Assembly: GCA_002490705.1 (NCBI GenBank) | Contig: DKUO01000004.1 | Span: 1 to 47,714 of the forward strand | Origin: Lachnospiraceae bacterium UBA7202 | GTDB taxonomy: Bacteria; Bacillota; Clostridia; Lachnospirales; Lachnospiraceae | DNA: 47,714 bases | Direction: 5' to 3' | Shown: piece after piece, positions 47,661 through 47,714 of the stretch | How positions within the stretch are numbered: the first letter of the stretch is position 1 | Layout of the letters: every line of letters begins with the position of its first letter | Notes under the pieces: model-generated | The model's input: only the letters and a program-made list of their open reading frames with translations | What the model was told of the DNA's origin: nothing | The model's database searches: none | Position numbers and translations under genes: made by a program

Positions 47661-47714
47661 ATTCTAAATCTTAAACCATTCATATGATCCATTGGGTAAT
47701 CAAAGTTTTGGAGG

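Larger units (their letters stand above)
47501..47714 (+). other. Right-edge gap with promoter, structured RNA and an unfinished gene
   Basis: These 214 bases have no open frame on the plus strand but contain a promoter (47505-47533), a structured RNA (47540-47660) with terminator, then about 50 bases ending in TTTTGGAGG at 47706-47714. The latter is a strong ribosome binding site whose start codon must lie just past the window edge. Confidence 0.7.

Noticed and set aside
47495..47692. A 65-codon minus-strand frame covering the right-edge RNA
   Set aside because: No ribosome binding site and no family. It is antisense to a promoter, hairpins and a terminator that fit a plus-strand RNA better.

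Overview
The window looks like chromosomal DNA of a spore-forming member of the Clostridia, most probably Lachnospiraceae. The grounds are strong purine-rich Shine-Dalgarno sites, an SpoVAE gene, a GerMN lipoprotein, DUF1653 and DUF5721 proteins, a Bce-type two-component/ABC module, GAAC-N4-GTTC (Gram-positive) LexA boxes, and moderate GC content with AT-rich accessory patches. From the left end to about 36.4 kb almost every gene lies on the minus strand. The argG block (37.5-39.9 kb) and a few accessory genes are on the plus strand. No rRNA, tRNA or CRISPR array was seen.

Left region (minus strand, read from high to low coordinates). A probable SOS operon (4.7-1.2 kb) runs DUF1653, cytosolic 5'-nucleotidase, then one protein fusing an SfsA nuclease-like domain to a complete MutY adenine glycosylase. 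Its promoter overlaps two LexA boxes. Next to it are thrH, holA, and a competence/surveillance cluster (comEA, a WalRK-like response regulator and kinase, gerMN, comEC). Arginine genes follow in the order argJ-argB-argD, coupled to an orphan solute-binding-like lipid-free surface protein. argG is separate at 37.6 kb.

Accessory island 20.9-24.7 kb. This is a decayed type I restriction locus: only the 3' parts of hsdR and hsdS remain, rhuM has an internal deletion with a frameshift, and a winged-helix remnant survives. It surrounds an intact Fic toxin gene whose antitoxin joins a RelB/DinJ-type DNA-binding region to a Fic-inhibitory helix. Next come a Bce-type ABC transporter with its own two-component system and an FMN-riboswitch-controlled riboflavin ECF transporter.

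Region 30.4-36.4 kb is a run of small enzymes: four GNAT acetyltransferases, a ProX-like tRNA editing enzyme, dCMP deaminase, a flavodoxin-like reductase, a methyltransferase, SdpI and a P-loop kinase. An AT-rich plus-strand nuclease-like gene (36.5 kb) and small gene remnants precede argG, DUF1294 and a LytTR regulator. After that come DegV, DUF5721, an ECF sigma/anti-sigma operon with two membrane proteins, spoVAE, ridA-aroK, a RelBE-like toxin-antitoxin pair and a secreted protein.

Right edge. A DUF3800 gene is followed by a consensus promoter, a structured RNA of about 120 nt and a terminator. The window then stops on a perfect ribosome binding site for an unseen gene. This arrangement recalls RNA-antitoxin or abortive-infection loci and is the best candidate for an undescribed system. 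A second genome-scale curiosity is the 10-bp motif GTTTACATAA, present in 13 exact copies between 5.1 and 32.5 kb, mostly in gaps between co-directional genes.
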